NCBI GenBank assembly: GCA_902984215.1
Contig: CADWAF010004322.1
Span: 1-36,349 of the forward strand
DNA length: 36,349 nucleotides
Reading direction: 5' to 3'
DNA from: Willaertia magna
Taxonomy: Eukaryota; Heterolobosea; Eutetramitea; Acrasida; Naegleriidae
Within the stretch, counting starts at the first letter, position 1. Every line of letters begins with the position of its first letter. Shown here in pieces: positions 9,215 to 19,506 of the stretch. A program made the translations under genes and the position numbers. The notes under the pieces are model-generated. The model was not told the DNA's origin. It did not search any database and saw nothing but the letters and a program-made list of their open reading frames with translations.

Positions 9215-12200
9215 TTACAGATCACTTTCAATATCGGCAATTCCTACCCTGTTGCTGCTGTTATCACCTTTCGTTTTTTCAACGAAATAAAGAACGGTCC
9301 TTGCCACAAATCTAATCACATACCCATAGGGAATTGACAGAAATCCAATAGTAATGGAAATAAGCCATTGGTACCAACCCAATGGTATTGTTTGGGTGAA
9401 TCGAGAGGCTACCTCACCGTTGTTTTTGCCTTCAGCAATCAAAACTGGATCATAAAATGCAAAGTTAATCATTACAGCTTGAAGTAAAACAATCAACACA
9501 CTAATTCCAATTAAATAAAAACTCTTAAATGCCCCACTAAAAATATCGTATTCAAAGTTAATTTTACGTGCATTATATTCATTAAAAACTTGGCAAAAGA
9601 CGAAAGAATTGAAAATAAGGGTTCTTCTTTCATCGTCATTTCTTGCAAGTATAAAGGCGCCGTTTCTATAGCTTAGAACTCCATAATACAATACAAACAA
9701 AACTGTTAATTGGTAGAGTGCTTGCCCCAATATAGACACCCACATCCTTTTTGTTATCAATGAATCCTTTCTACCATGAGGCTTTTTATCGAGAAGCTCT
9801 GGAACTGGTTCCTCAGTTGCCAGGGCAAGAGCCGCAAAGGTGTCCATGATTAAGTTGATCCATAACATTTGCACAGGACTCAAAGGAGGTTGGTAATGAC
9901 CATTGTGGTTTTCAAAGATAGAGCTAATTGCACTAACTATCGTTAAAATTAAGGCAACAACATTCACAGTCAATTGGAAAGTTAAAAACTTTCTGATATT
10001 ATTAAAAATAGATCTTCCCCAAAGGACACTCTTCACTATTGAGCTGAAATTGTCATCCAAAATAACAATATCTGAAGCTTCTTTCGCAACTTGAGTGCCA
10101 CTAAGTCCCATACTCAACCCAACATCTGCCTCTTTTAATGCTGGTGCATCATTAGTACCATCTCCAGTAACAGCCACAACATTACCTTTTCGTTTAAGGT
10201 ATTTTACTAACAAAAATTTATCTCTAGGAGAGCTTCTAGCCATTACTTGGAGTTTAGGTAGAATTTCATCAATCTGCTCGTCTGTCATTTGTCTAAAGAC
10301 AGGACCTTCAATCGCTATACCATCATTTGTTAATATACCGCATTCTTTGGCGATATATTTTGCTGTTAGAATATTGTCACCAGTTACCATTCTAACTGTG
10401 ATACCACTCTTTCTGCATTGAGCAACAGCACCTGGAACTTCAGGTCTAAGAGGATCCTTAATACCTACAATTGCTATACAGACCAAATCTTCCTCAATAG
10501 TGGAAGGATCTAGATTTTGTAAATAATTATTTTCTTCTTCCAGTGAGTTAAAGTCATAAGAAGGGTCTACGTCTCTGTAAGCTAAACATAATGTTCTCAA
10601 CCCTTGATTAGCCATTTCCTCAATATAATGCATCATTTCGTGTTCTTTTTCTTTTGTCATGTCTTCCAAGGTACCGTCTGTTTTCATAATTTTGGTACAT
10701 AGTTTAATCACGATTTCAGAGGCGCCTTTGGTGAATAATCTATATCTAGTTTCTCCCTCGGTGTTGGTAATTAATGTACTCATACGTTTTTCTTTGGAAC
10801 TGAATGGGAATTGAATATGAGGTCCACGTGTTTCACTCATTAATTCATCTCTTCTTTCCCTATAGCTTTCTATAGTTTGGTTTAAATGTTTAACTAATAA
10901 TAGCAATAAAGCTGCTTCGGTTTTACTTCCTTGTGTTTCATATTCTTTGTTTACATCCTTGTGTTTTACTAAGTTTGCTTTAGAATTGCTTACAATTGCA
11001 TCAATTAAAATTTGCAAAACGTTTGGATTAAGGCTCAACATTAGAGATCTAATTTGATCTCCAAAATATTTTCCAGCAAAAAATCCATGAGTGACTCTCA
11101 TTTGATTTAGAGTCAAAGTTCCTGTTTTATCTGAACAAATGTTATTGGCTCCACCCATTGTCTCACATGCTGCCAAGTGACGAACAAGGTTTTGGTCTTT
11201 CATCATTTTACGTACACTATAAGCTAAGGCGATAGTAACTGCAAGAGGTAAACCTTCTGGCACAGCAACAACAACAATGGTAACAGCAATGACGAAAAAT
11301 TTTACAATGTCCACTACATTATTTGTTTCCCAAATATCATCAAATTTGCCATGTTCCTCTAACCAAGTTGTTGTGTTAATTAATTTCCTTGCAATATAAC
11401 CTATTATTAAAATTACAAAGGTAAGAGAAGCTATACTCATACCTAATTTACCAATATTTTCTGATAATTTGTCCAATTTTTCTTCTAGAGGTGTCTTTCC
11501 ATCTTCTTCTCCTGCTTCTTTGATGGTGAGAAGAGTTCTTCCCCACTCGCTATTGGTACCTACACCTGTAATAAGCATCTTTCCAGAACCCTCGGCTACA
11601 TTAGTACCTGCATATAAAAACAAAAAGTCAGTTGTATTTTTTTTCACGAGGTCTGTTTCTCCTGTTAGAGATGCTTCATCGGTCTTTAATTGATTAGACT
11701 CAACACAAATACCATCCGCAGGTACTTGGTCCCCTTGTTCTAGTTCTACTAAGTCCCCTACTTGCAAGGTATTAATAAGTACATTCTGATTCAATCCATT
11801 TCTTATTACCTTAACTTTTATTATTTTTGCCTCACTGTTAAGGGAACGAAACTTTTTCTCTTTCGAATAATCGTTTATTGTTGTTACCGAACTTACAAGG
11901 GCAACAGCAATTAAAATAGCCAAACCTTCCACCCAACCAACAGCTCTTTCATCTTCTGAATCCGGAAACGCTACACCTAATGCCATAGACAGAAAAGCAA
12001 AAAAGATAAGCATTAAAAGTGTAAAATCATTTAAAGAATCTATAAATATTTTAAATATATTGATTGGTGCAGGTTCAGGGTATTCGTTTTTACCATAAAA
12101 TAAAGTTCTTTCCGGAAATCCCTCACCTTCTGCAGTCATATTTAGCCCCAGTTTTACATCTGTGAGAAGTAACTTAGCAAGGTTTAGTGAACCTCCGTAG

Positions 12201-12361
12201 TCTTGAGTTATTGTTTTCCAAGCTGTATCCTTCTTTTGACTAAGGGAATACAATGCCTCAGCAGGTACTACGAATTTAGAATTACTATTACCAGCATTTT
12301 CGTCCTTAGAAGCTGCTTTAATCTGTTGATGAGAATCAAGGTCCATATCTTGCAAACGCAA
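9215..12361 (-). CDS. P-type Ca2+-transporting ATPase (P2B, plasma-membrane type)
   Basis: 1048 residues. It pumps Ca2+ out of the cytosol at the cost of ATP. All core motifs are present: TGE in the actuator domain (about 230), the pump signature VPEGLPLAVT in M4, the phosphorylation site DKTGT with Asp411, KGASE for nucleotide binding, TGDN (about 670), the hinge GDGTNDAP (about 732) and NLIMDT in M6 with the N-x-x-x-D calcium site. About ten membrane segments can be traced. The N-terminal start MRLQDM is the first ATG; a second Met is at residue 6. The C-terminus ends only about 35 residues after the last membrane segment, so the long calmodulin-binding tail of animal PMCAs is absent. The roughly 70-residue N-terminal region could hold regulation, as in plant ACA pumps, but no clear calmodulin helix is seen. 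It is convergent with the receptor gene, 37 bp apart. Confidence 0.95.
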   Translation of the reverse strand: MRLQDMDLDSHQQIKAASKDENAGNSNSKFVVPAEALYSLSQKKDTAWKTITQDYGGSLNLAKLLLTDVKLGLNMTAEGEGFPERTLFYGKNEYPEPAPINIFKIFIDSLNDFTLLMLIFFAFLSMALGVAFPDSEDERAVGWVEGLAILIAVALVSSVTTINDYSKEKKFRSLNSEAKIIKVKVIRNGLNQNVLINTLQVGDLVELEQGDQVPADGICVESNQLKTDEASLTGETDLVKKNTTDFLFLYAGTNVAEGSGKMLITGVGTNSEWGRTLLTIKEAGEEDGKTPLEEKLDKLSENIGKLGMSIASLTFVILIIGYIARKLINTTTWLEEHGKFDDIWETNNVVDIVKFFVIAVTIVVVAVPEGLPLAVTIALAYSVRKMMKDQNLVRHLAACETMGGANNICSDKTGTLTLNQMRVTHGFFAGKYFGDQIRSLMLSLNPNVLQILIDAIVSNSKANLVKHKDVNKEYETQGSKTEAALLLLLVKHLNQTIESYRERRDELMSETRGPHIQFPFSSKEKRMSTLITNTEGETRYRLFTKGASEIVIKLCTKIMKTDGTLEDMTKEKEHEMMHYIEEMANQGLRTLCLAYRDVDPSYDFNSLEEENNYLQNLDPSTIEEDLVCIAIVGIKDPLRPEVPGAVAQCRKSGITVRMVTGDNILTAKYIAKECGILTNDGIAIEGPVFRQMTDEQIDEILPKLQVMARSSPRDKFLLVKYLKRKGNVVAVTGDGTNDAPALKEADVGLSMGLSGTQVAKEASDIVILDDNFSSIVKSVLWGRSIFNNIRKFLTFQLTVNVVALILTIVSAISSIFENHNGHYQPPLSPVQMLWINLIMDTFAALALATEEPVPELLDKKPHGRKDSLITKRMWVSILGQALYQLTVLFVLYYGVLSYRNGAFILARNDDERRTLIFNSFVFCQVFNEYNARKINFEYDIFSGAFKSFYLIGISVLIVLLQAVMINFAFYDPVLIAEGKNNGEVASRFTQTIPLGWYQWLISITIGFLSIPYGYVIRFVARTVLYFVEKTKGDNSSNRVGIADIESDL

Positions 12362-12485
12362 CCACTAGCCTTATTTTTTTTGTTTTTTTAAAATGTTCTG
12401 TAAATACCTCATCGGGCATGGAGGGAAATCTTCTTGAAATTTTTTGTTGGGAACTATTCTAAGAACTATCAAATAAATTAAGAGC

Positions 12486-14393
12486 TCATTTCAGTAATCT
12501 TTTCAATAAAACCTCATACTGCACTTGTATTTTGTTGAATAGATCTTGCATTTTAAGGTAATGATTTGCATTTTGGTAGTACTGTTCAATGATTCTTTCC
12601 AGTTTGTAAAGTTTACAGTTCATAAGAAACAATTCGCAATGGTAAGGAGGAAGTAAAATATTAGCTATTTGAATCATTCTTTGCAAATACTCACAACCTA
12701 AATTCAATTTATCGGTGGCAGTTGAATAATCTATAATAGAAGAAGTATTGTCTGAAAGTAAAAATGCTAAATATTTTGTATACATTTGAAATAGCAGATA
12801 ATGATTTGGGTGAACATTCATATTTTGTAATTCAGCAATCATTTTCTCCATTTCTTCAAGGTAATAAATAACACTTTCCCTAGTATTCTCTTTTTGGTTT
12901 ACTGGGCCATCTTCAGATAATTGATAAGATAATTCAAGCATTCTTTGAATGAATAGTCTTTCAGTTTGTTGAAGGGAAGTGTGGTCATGTGCACTCCCAG
13001 TATTTCTGCCACAAGAAGAGCACTTCCAATAAAGAACGTCTTGAATAAAGTCTTCATTAGATTCTCGTTTATCAAAGGATGAGTTTACTTGGTTGACATT
13101 TTCTATTTCTCCACCATTATAGTAAATGTTTTCAAAGAGCTCAAATGCTTGGTCAAAATCAGTAACATCTTCAAATTCTTTTTCAAATTGATTAACTATT
13201 TGGGGTTCTTTTAACTCATCCACGTTTATGAGATTGCTATTATGTGCTTCTAATTTGTTACATTTATATACAGGCATTAAGTAGCCATTACATTGTATAT
13301 CATCGGCATTGCTAGAACATTTATATCCTCTCACAAATCTATTTTCTTCTGTATCAGAACAGCACCTATCACAACCACACAAAAAATACTTTGAATACCA
13401 TAGCTCCCTTCTTCTAATATGTGTTGGGTTTGTCAAATCTATATAACTTATACAGAGCTCTTCTCCTTTTGATACCTCTTTTACAGTCTGAACAAAACAT
13501 GTATTTCCAATTGTCATAAAAGAGCAATTTGGTTTACAAGAATGAGAGAACATTGAAACAACTGGAAATAATCCACTCCCAATTTCTTGTAAAATATTGT
13601 TTGAAAATATAGAAAACTTGATATCTGTATCATCTAAATCCTTAACCAAGTTTTTCCAATAATTGTCAGCATTATTATTCATTCCTTTACAACATTTCCA
13701 CCAAGCAGTTATACTATGAGCATTCACGAATATTTTACAAAAAATGTCTACCACAATTTCCTCATATATGTATTTAGAATTACTAAATATAGTCTGGTAT
13801 AATCTTTCTGCAGTTTTCTTAAACAAAAACAAATGTTCAGGATATATTTCTTCTTTGTGTGTTTGAAGTGAAAAGACTAAATCCTTTCTTGTATCCAACT
13901 TAGGAAATAAAGAGCAGAAGTGGGATGAATTCTTATTTTCTCTATCATTAACTACAAAGACATAATCTTTTAATGGATTTATACTATCATATTCAATTCT
14001 TTTACATATCCTGTGAACCAATAATACAAGAGAAAATTCTACACCACATTCATCGGAAATGTGAAATAATAATTCATATACTTTTTTATCTTCCAAGTAA
14101 ACATTTTCTAATAAAAATCTGCATTCTTCAGCATTTTCACAAGTACCGTTTTTTAAATTAGTTTGACAAACAACACAAAATTCATCGGCGTTATAATCAA
14201 TTGTTGACTGATGTAAAATACTTGCATATGCTCTTTCCGCAACTAAAATTTCTCCAACCTTAATATCTTGTTTAGCAACTATTACCCTTCCTTTCTTATG
14301 ATTGTCTCCTTGTACTAATTCTATAATATCTTCTACGTTATTTTGTAAGCGATCGTCTTTCCGAAAATCGGTGGCATTAACATTGATATTCAT
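12486..14393 (-). CDS. SMYD-like SET-domain protein
   Basis: 635 residues. A split SET domain in SMYD order: the N-terminal SET strand region (KGRVIVAKQDIKVGE, about 34-48), a cysteine cluster in the usual MYND position (Cys73, Cys76, Cys85, Cys91), a helical insertion, then the catalytic core with SHSCKPNC (about 282-289), the ISYID motif, and a post-SET cysteine cluster CGCDRCC. A helical C-terminal region follows, as in SMYD proteins. These enzymes methylate lysines of histones or cytosolic proteins using S-adenosylmethionine. The SET core residues look intact. The MYND-position cluster has fewer spaced Cys/His pairs than a full MYND finger, so it may be reduced. The start codon lies only 20 bp after the stop of the gene upstream on the same strand, so its promoter must overlap that gene's end. 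Confidence 0.85.
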   Translation of the reverse strand: MNINVNATDFRKDDRLQNNVEDIIELVQGDNHKKGRVIVAKQDIKVGEILVAERAYASILHQSTIDYNADEFCVVCQTNLKNGTCENAEECRFLLENVYLEDKKVYELLFHISDECGVEFSLVLLVHRICKRIEYDSINPLKDYVFVVNDRENKNSSHFCSLFPKLDTRKDLVFSLQTHKEEIYPEHLFLFKKTAERLYQTIFSNSKYIYEEIVVDIFCKIFVNAHSITAWWKCCKGMNNNADNYWKNLVKDLDDTDIKFSIFSNNILQEIGSGLFPVVSMFSHSCKPNCSFMTIGNTCFVQTVKEVSKGEELCISYIDLTNPTHIRRRELWYSKYFLCGCDRCCSDTEENRFVRGYKCSSNADDIQCNGYLMPVYKCNKLEAHNSNLINVDELKEPQIVNQFEKEFEDVTDFDQAFELFENIYYNGGEIENVNQVNSSFDKRESNEDFIQDVLYWKCSSCGRNTGSAHDHTSLQQTERLFIQRMLELSYQLSEDGPVNQKENTRESVIYYLEEMEKMIAELQNMNVHPNHYLLFQMYTKYLAFLLSDNTSSIIDYSTATDKLNLGCEYLQRMIQIANILLPPYHCELFLMNCKLYKLERIIEQYYQNANHYLKMQDLFNKIQVQYEVLLKRLLK

Positions 14394-14413
14394 ATTTTTT
14401 TTATTTTACTTTT

Positions 14414-15875
14414 TTAAAGCGAAGACCTTTTGTTTGGCACAAAATAGTTTTCATTTAGAACCAACCACCTTGTTGCTGTGGAAATATCAACCATGTGTTT
14501 ATCAGCATTGTTTTTCAAGGTTTCTAATGCTTTTAGTTTGCTTTGCAAGATGTTAAATAATGGCTGCGGTTTTTTGTATTGTTTAGAGAAGTAGTGAATT
14601 TCCTCGTCTGTCAACCTAAATAGTATGGGCATGACATTATTTTGTTGTAATTGGTCTTTGAAATATTTTCCAGCTCTGTAAAGTCTCTGTTTCATAAGAG
14701 CCAACCTAAACAATCCCAATAATGTAGTTATTAATACAGGCAATTTTGAAAATAAAGAAACCCACCTTGGAAATGCAGGCAGGTCTGTAGTAATGCTTAT
14801 TAAACTAAATATATAAAATAAAATAGAATCAATTCTGTTTTGAGTAATTGGAGCAAAAACCCTTCTTATAAAACTTTTTGACAGGCTATATGCAAATTCC
14901 TCTTCAAACTCCACAGAAGCTAAATTTTCTCTACAGGCATGAACGAGCTCATGTATTATTAACTCTTGTCTATTAAGTGAAAAAATCTCTTTTCTATTCC
15001 TTAAAAATTGACGTAGTTGAATAAAAATACCAAAATTCTTAAGAGAAACACTTATCCCACCTGTTCCAATGGGCAAACCAAGGTTAGAATAAATACCTGG
15101 TACCCAACAACAGTACTCAACACCGTATTGTATTTTCATTTCATTTTGAATATGAGGTTCTAATAAATGATCGACAGGTATTTCATAAACACCAAATGCA
15201 TTTTCATGTTGCGACTCGTCCTTTCCAAACAGATGATTTTTATAAAAAATTAAATAATACTCTGCCCTCAGTAAGAATTGAAGTTGACTAAATATAAACG
15301 ATAAATAATCCTTTTAGAATAAGTCAAGAAGAAAAAAGAAAGCTTACTTGTGTTTGTGTACATTTACCCCACAAAAATCCACATTTATCTAAGTAGAGAA
15401 GTAAAGGGGTTGGTAAAATAATAGGGATAGAATTGCTTTCTCTATATTTTTCCAATAAAAATATTATCATTGGAAGTTGTTTTGCATAAAGTAGACCTTG
15501 TACAAAATGTGACTTTTCTACATCAACCAAGTTGACACTGTATCGTTTTTCAATTTGATTAAAAATATTGTCAAAATTCAAAACTTTTTTTTCTAAACAA
15601 AACAACTGATGTAAACTAATGTCATTATCATCTACTAATATGAAATATTGGCTTAAGATTTCTATAACTTTTTTTTCATTCGGAAAAACATGTTCATCAT
15701 CAACTAATGAATGAAAAATTAAAAATGAAAGATTAACATCTGTTTTCCACCATATAAACAATACTTTCAAAGATATTCTCAACAAACAAGCTCTTACTTC
15801 ATCATATGATGGAGATTCATTGCCAGTTACGGGAGTAGAAAAAGCATCTACAGACAAGGAACTGTTAATTTTCAT
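14414..15875 (-). CDS. Putative membrane HExxH metallopeptidase
   Basis: Two exons, 15875-15348 and 15310-14414, joined over a 37-nt intron (15311-15347, GTAAGC...AG), give 474 residues. A nearer AG 34 bp further on would break the frame; the chosen acceptor keeps it and adds DYLSFIFSQLQFLLRAEYY. The key feature is HELVHACRE at residues 296-304, a zinc-binding H-E-x-x-H, followed by FEEEFAYSLS, where Glu312-314 could supply the third zinc ligand as in gluzincins. Two hydrophobic stretches follow (roughly 350-365 and 385-405). The exon 1 region is helical with no recognised domain. I do not recognise the family; some bacterial membrane proteins share a similar HExxH...EExxAY layout (recollection, unverified). 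Function inferred only from the motif. It is divergent from the Snf2 gene with 156 bp between them. Confidence 0.65.
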
Positions 15876-16031
15876 TTTTAAATTATTTTAATTTTACATT
15901 TTATATTTAGAAAAAATAAGTGCTATTGCTTGGCGAGGAGTCCAGAATTTATTGTTTTTCGGTTATTGCATTACATCAAAGATCATTAGTTCTCCTTACC
16001 TATACAAACGAATTAATTGAATTCTCATAGG

Positions 16032-19000
16032 ATGAGTTTACAGGCTGAATTATCTAGTGTTTTAAATAATAGTAATGTTTCAACTAGTGAACTGCTAGGG
16101 ATAATTAAGCTTTTAGTGTCAAAAGTAGAGTAAGTTGTTATACAAGAATTCGCTTTCAAACAATTTTAATAGAGCGTTAGAGTCCGAGGTTTCTCTACTA
16201 AAGAATTCTCAAAAACCATCAACTAAAACATCTAGTTCGGAATCTAAATTAACTGATAAGTCATCGGAAAAAAAGAAGGAAAAATCGAAGAAAGAAACTC
16301 AGAAAAAGAAAGAAAAAACTAAGAAAGCCGAAAAAAAGAAGGAAAAGGAAAGTGAAAAGAAAGAAAATACAACAGAAAAGATAGAAGTGCGTTGTATAAA
16401 AGAAAAAACTAATGATGAAAAGGAAGTTAGTATTATTAAAAAAGATGACCTTAAATACTTAGAATCGATGGCAATAGAAGACTTAGAATCGCCAGAAAAA
16501 ACGGAAACATTTGAATTTCATATGGATTGTATTGATGTTGACTTATTATCAAATTCTAATGAAAAACTTTGTAAATATAATGTTACTCATGGTCTTATTG
16601 CAGAAGACGAAATTTTAATAAGTGATGATGAGAATATAGAAAATAAGGAAGTAGTTCTTGATTTTTCACAAGGAGCGGACAATGATTTAAGTAGTTTAGA
16701 GGAACAGGAGACTGCTAATAATTTGCTTCAAGAATTATCTAAAGAGATTGAAATTCCAGCCTATATATTCGATCACTTTTATCCTCATCAGAAACGTGGT
16801 CTTAAGTTTTTATGGGATAATATATCCCAGGGAAATGGATGTATTTTGGCAGATTTTATGGGTCTAGGAAAAACTCTGCAGTGCGCCACTTTTTTGTATC
16901 TATACTTGCTGCACAAAGCTTTGGGAAAGACTGCCTTGGTAGTATCCCCTGCTTCTGTGAATACTCATTGGATAAGAGAGTTTGAAAAGCTCGAGGGTTG
17001 GTCTGGTGAAGCTTCATCTATAAAATCAGTTCAACTTAATTCCAAGACTCCAGCAAAGGAAAGGATGAAGATAGTACAAAATTGGCACACAACAGGTGGA
17101 GTGCTAGTCACATCTTACGATTTATTTAGAACCTTGTGTTTGGACAAAGAATATTATACCTATTTTTTGAATCCAGGTCCGGAAATAATTGTGTTAGATG
17201 AAGGGCACAAGATTAGACATTTGTCTTCTAGAATTACCAAGGTTGTAAATGCTGTAAATACTTTAAATCGTATTATTCTGACAGGTTATCCATTTCAAAA
17301 CAATATGTATGAATATTGGACAATGATAAATTTTGTAAGGCCTAATTTCTTAGGGGAAAAAGGGGAATTCAAGAAAATGTATGTAACACCAATTCAAAAA
17401 GGTGTGTCTTCTACTGGTTTATCTGAAAGAAGAGTTGCTAGAAGAAGAGCTTGGTTATTATATGAGAAAGTAAAACCTGTTATTTTGAGAAGAGATGTAA
17501 GCGTTCTTAAAAAGTTCTTACCTAAAAAACAAGAAATTGTATTAACCTTATCTAATAGTGATATACAAAAGCAGATGTACAAAGAATTAATAGGTTCCTT
17601 AAAGGAATTAGATTCTAAACCAAATATTTTCTGGGCTTATGATGTCATTATTATGTTGTGCAATCACCCTGACGTGTTGCATAATTATTACATATGGAAG
17701 GGAAAACAAATTGAAACTCATATTCAACAATCTGAAAAGAAGAGCAAGGAGAAGAAAAAGAATTCAAGTAAAGAAACGAGGAATGAGTACTATAAGAAAA
17801 TGTTTTCAGTTGAAGAAGAAACTAATAGCGGTGAGCTATTTGAACCTGTAATAGATGACGAAGAAATTGCTGGATACATCAAGAAAATCCCTGATGCTAA
17901 AGAATTACTAGAGGAAGAAGACACAAAATTAGAGTTGGAAAAACAGGCTCTTTCAATATTAGCAACTGTTTTTGAGAAATCTGATACTCTTGGATATAAA
18001 AAAGCAATAGTTGACAACGGAGGTAAAATGCTTCTTTTATTTAGTGTTATTTTTCAGTGTAAAAAGGTTGGAGATAGATTAGTTGTGTTCAGCAGAAGTA
18101 TAAACACCTTAGATTTTATTGAATCTACTTTAAAGAGATACAACAAGAATAAGGATAAGAACAATCAAGTAAATTTTCTTCGTTTTGATGGCAGTACTCC
18201 AACAGATGCAAGACAAAATTGTATAGATCAGATGAATAATTTATCTAGTGATCTAAACGTATTATTAATTTCCACTCTTGCAGGTTGTGAAGGAATTAAT
18301 TTAATTGGTGCTAACAGAGTTGCCTTAGTTGATGTTAACTGGAATCCGTCCCATGATAGTGAGGCTGTGTGCAGAGTATTTAGAATTGGACAAACAAAAC
18401 CTGTATACATCTACAGAATGATATGTGAGAACACAATGGAAGATTTAGTTTTAAAGAGGCAATTAATGAAAGAAAATCTTTCAAATTGGATAGTTGATGA
18501 TGGTAATTTTTCTGTTGACGATTATGACACCAATAATTTATATATACTGCCTGAAGATGATGAGAAATTAACGGACAAACTTTTGGAAACAGATACAGAA
18601 CATCACGAAAAAATTTTTATTGACAATCAAATTGAAGATGACCTCATCATGGAAACCATTAAAAAGTATTCCAAATGGGTTATTAGAGCTGATAAGCGAG
18701 ATCAATTGTTAAGAGAGGATCCACTTAATATATTGAGCGAAGAAGAAAAATTATTGGCTCACCGAGAGAAAGAGTTTGATGATGTTTATGCTCCAAAGAG
18801 AAATCCAACTACAAGAAAAAAGAAACAAACAAGCAAAGATTCTAAATTACAGGTAAAGACTAATTTATCTGGTTTGTACAAGCATCATTTACAACAAGCT
18901 TCTGTTGACAGTGAGTATTTACAAAAACAAATGGCTATGGTGGAAAAAGAAAAAAGAGAGGAAAATAGAATATTGGAGTTGTTGCACAACAATCATGTAA

Positions 19001-19500
19001 AAGAAGGCAATTATATTCAAAATTCGACAACTTATCTTCAAGCAAGCTTGCCAAATGAGCCTGTAAGTGCTGGAAGCAGTTCTAGTAGCAGATCTGGTTC
19101 CAGTTCCAATGGAAATGAATCATTAGAAATATCCAACAATGTTGGAGATGCTCCCAACAACGCAGACATTAGTTCTGCCTTACCAATTTGTGCTTACCAA
19201 ACAGCCTCACATTCACTGTTTGAAAAAGAAAAGAATAAGATGATGAAACAATTGTGTACAAAGTCAACTCCCCACCCCATTGTACCAAATGTAAATTTGC
19301 ACAGCAACAAACCCAAGGACGTGCACCACCATAAGGAAACACCTGTAGATCCTTATGAAATAGATTTAGAAATGGAAAACACCAAAAAACGAAAAATGAC
19401 AAACTATTGTAAACAGAAAAATTATAACAATGATAATAGAAGAAATTATGAAAGTAATTACAAAAAGAAAAAGACATATCCAAATAACAGATATAAATAA
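16032..19500 (+). CDS. Snf2-family ATPase, ATRX-like
   Basis: Two exons, 16032-16129 and 16173-19500, with a 43-nt GTAAGT...AG intron, give 1141 residues. The first exon is short; splicing adds a helical start whose leucine heptads (LLGIIKLLVSKVEALESEV) suggest a coiled coil. A Lys/Glu-rich region (about 45-115) follows. The motor domain has motif I DFMGLGKT (260-267), motif II DEGH (375-378), LTGYPFQNNMYEYWTMINF (ATRX/ARIP4-like), and motif VI FRIGQTKPVY near residue 770. The C-terminal 300 residues are polar with Ser- and Asn-rich stretches. Snf2 enzymes of the ATRX/Rad54-like group remodel or translocate on chromatin using ATP. No ADD finger is seen, so it matches ATRX only in the motor. 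The stop codon is 6 bp from that of the next, convergent gene. Confidence 0.9.
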
Positions 19501-19506
19501 AGTGTT

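Noticed and set aside
9903..12391. Several plus-strand open stretches opposite the Ca2+-ATPase and similar ones opposite other long genes
   Set aside because: They mirror strongly supported coding sequence and have no family pattern of their own.
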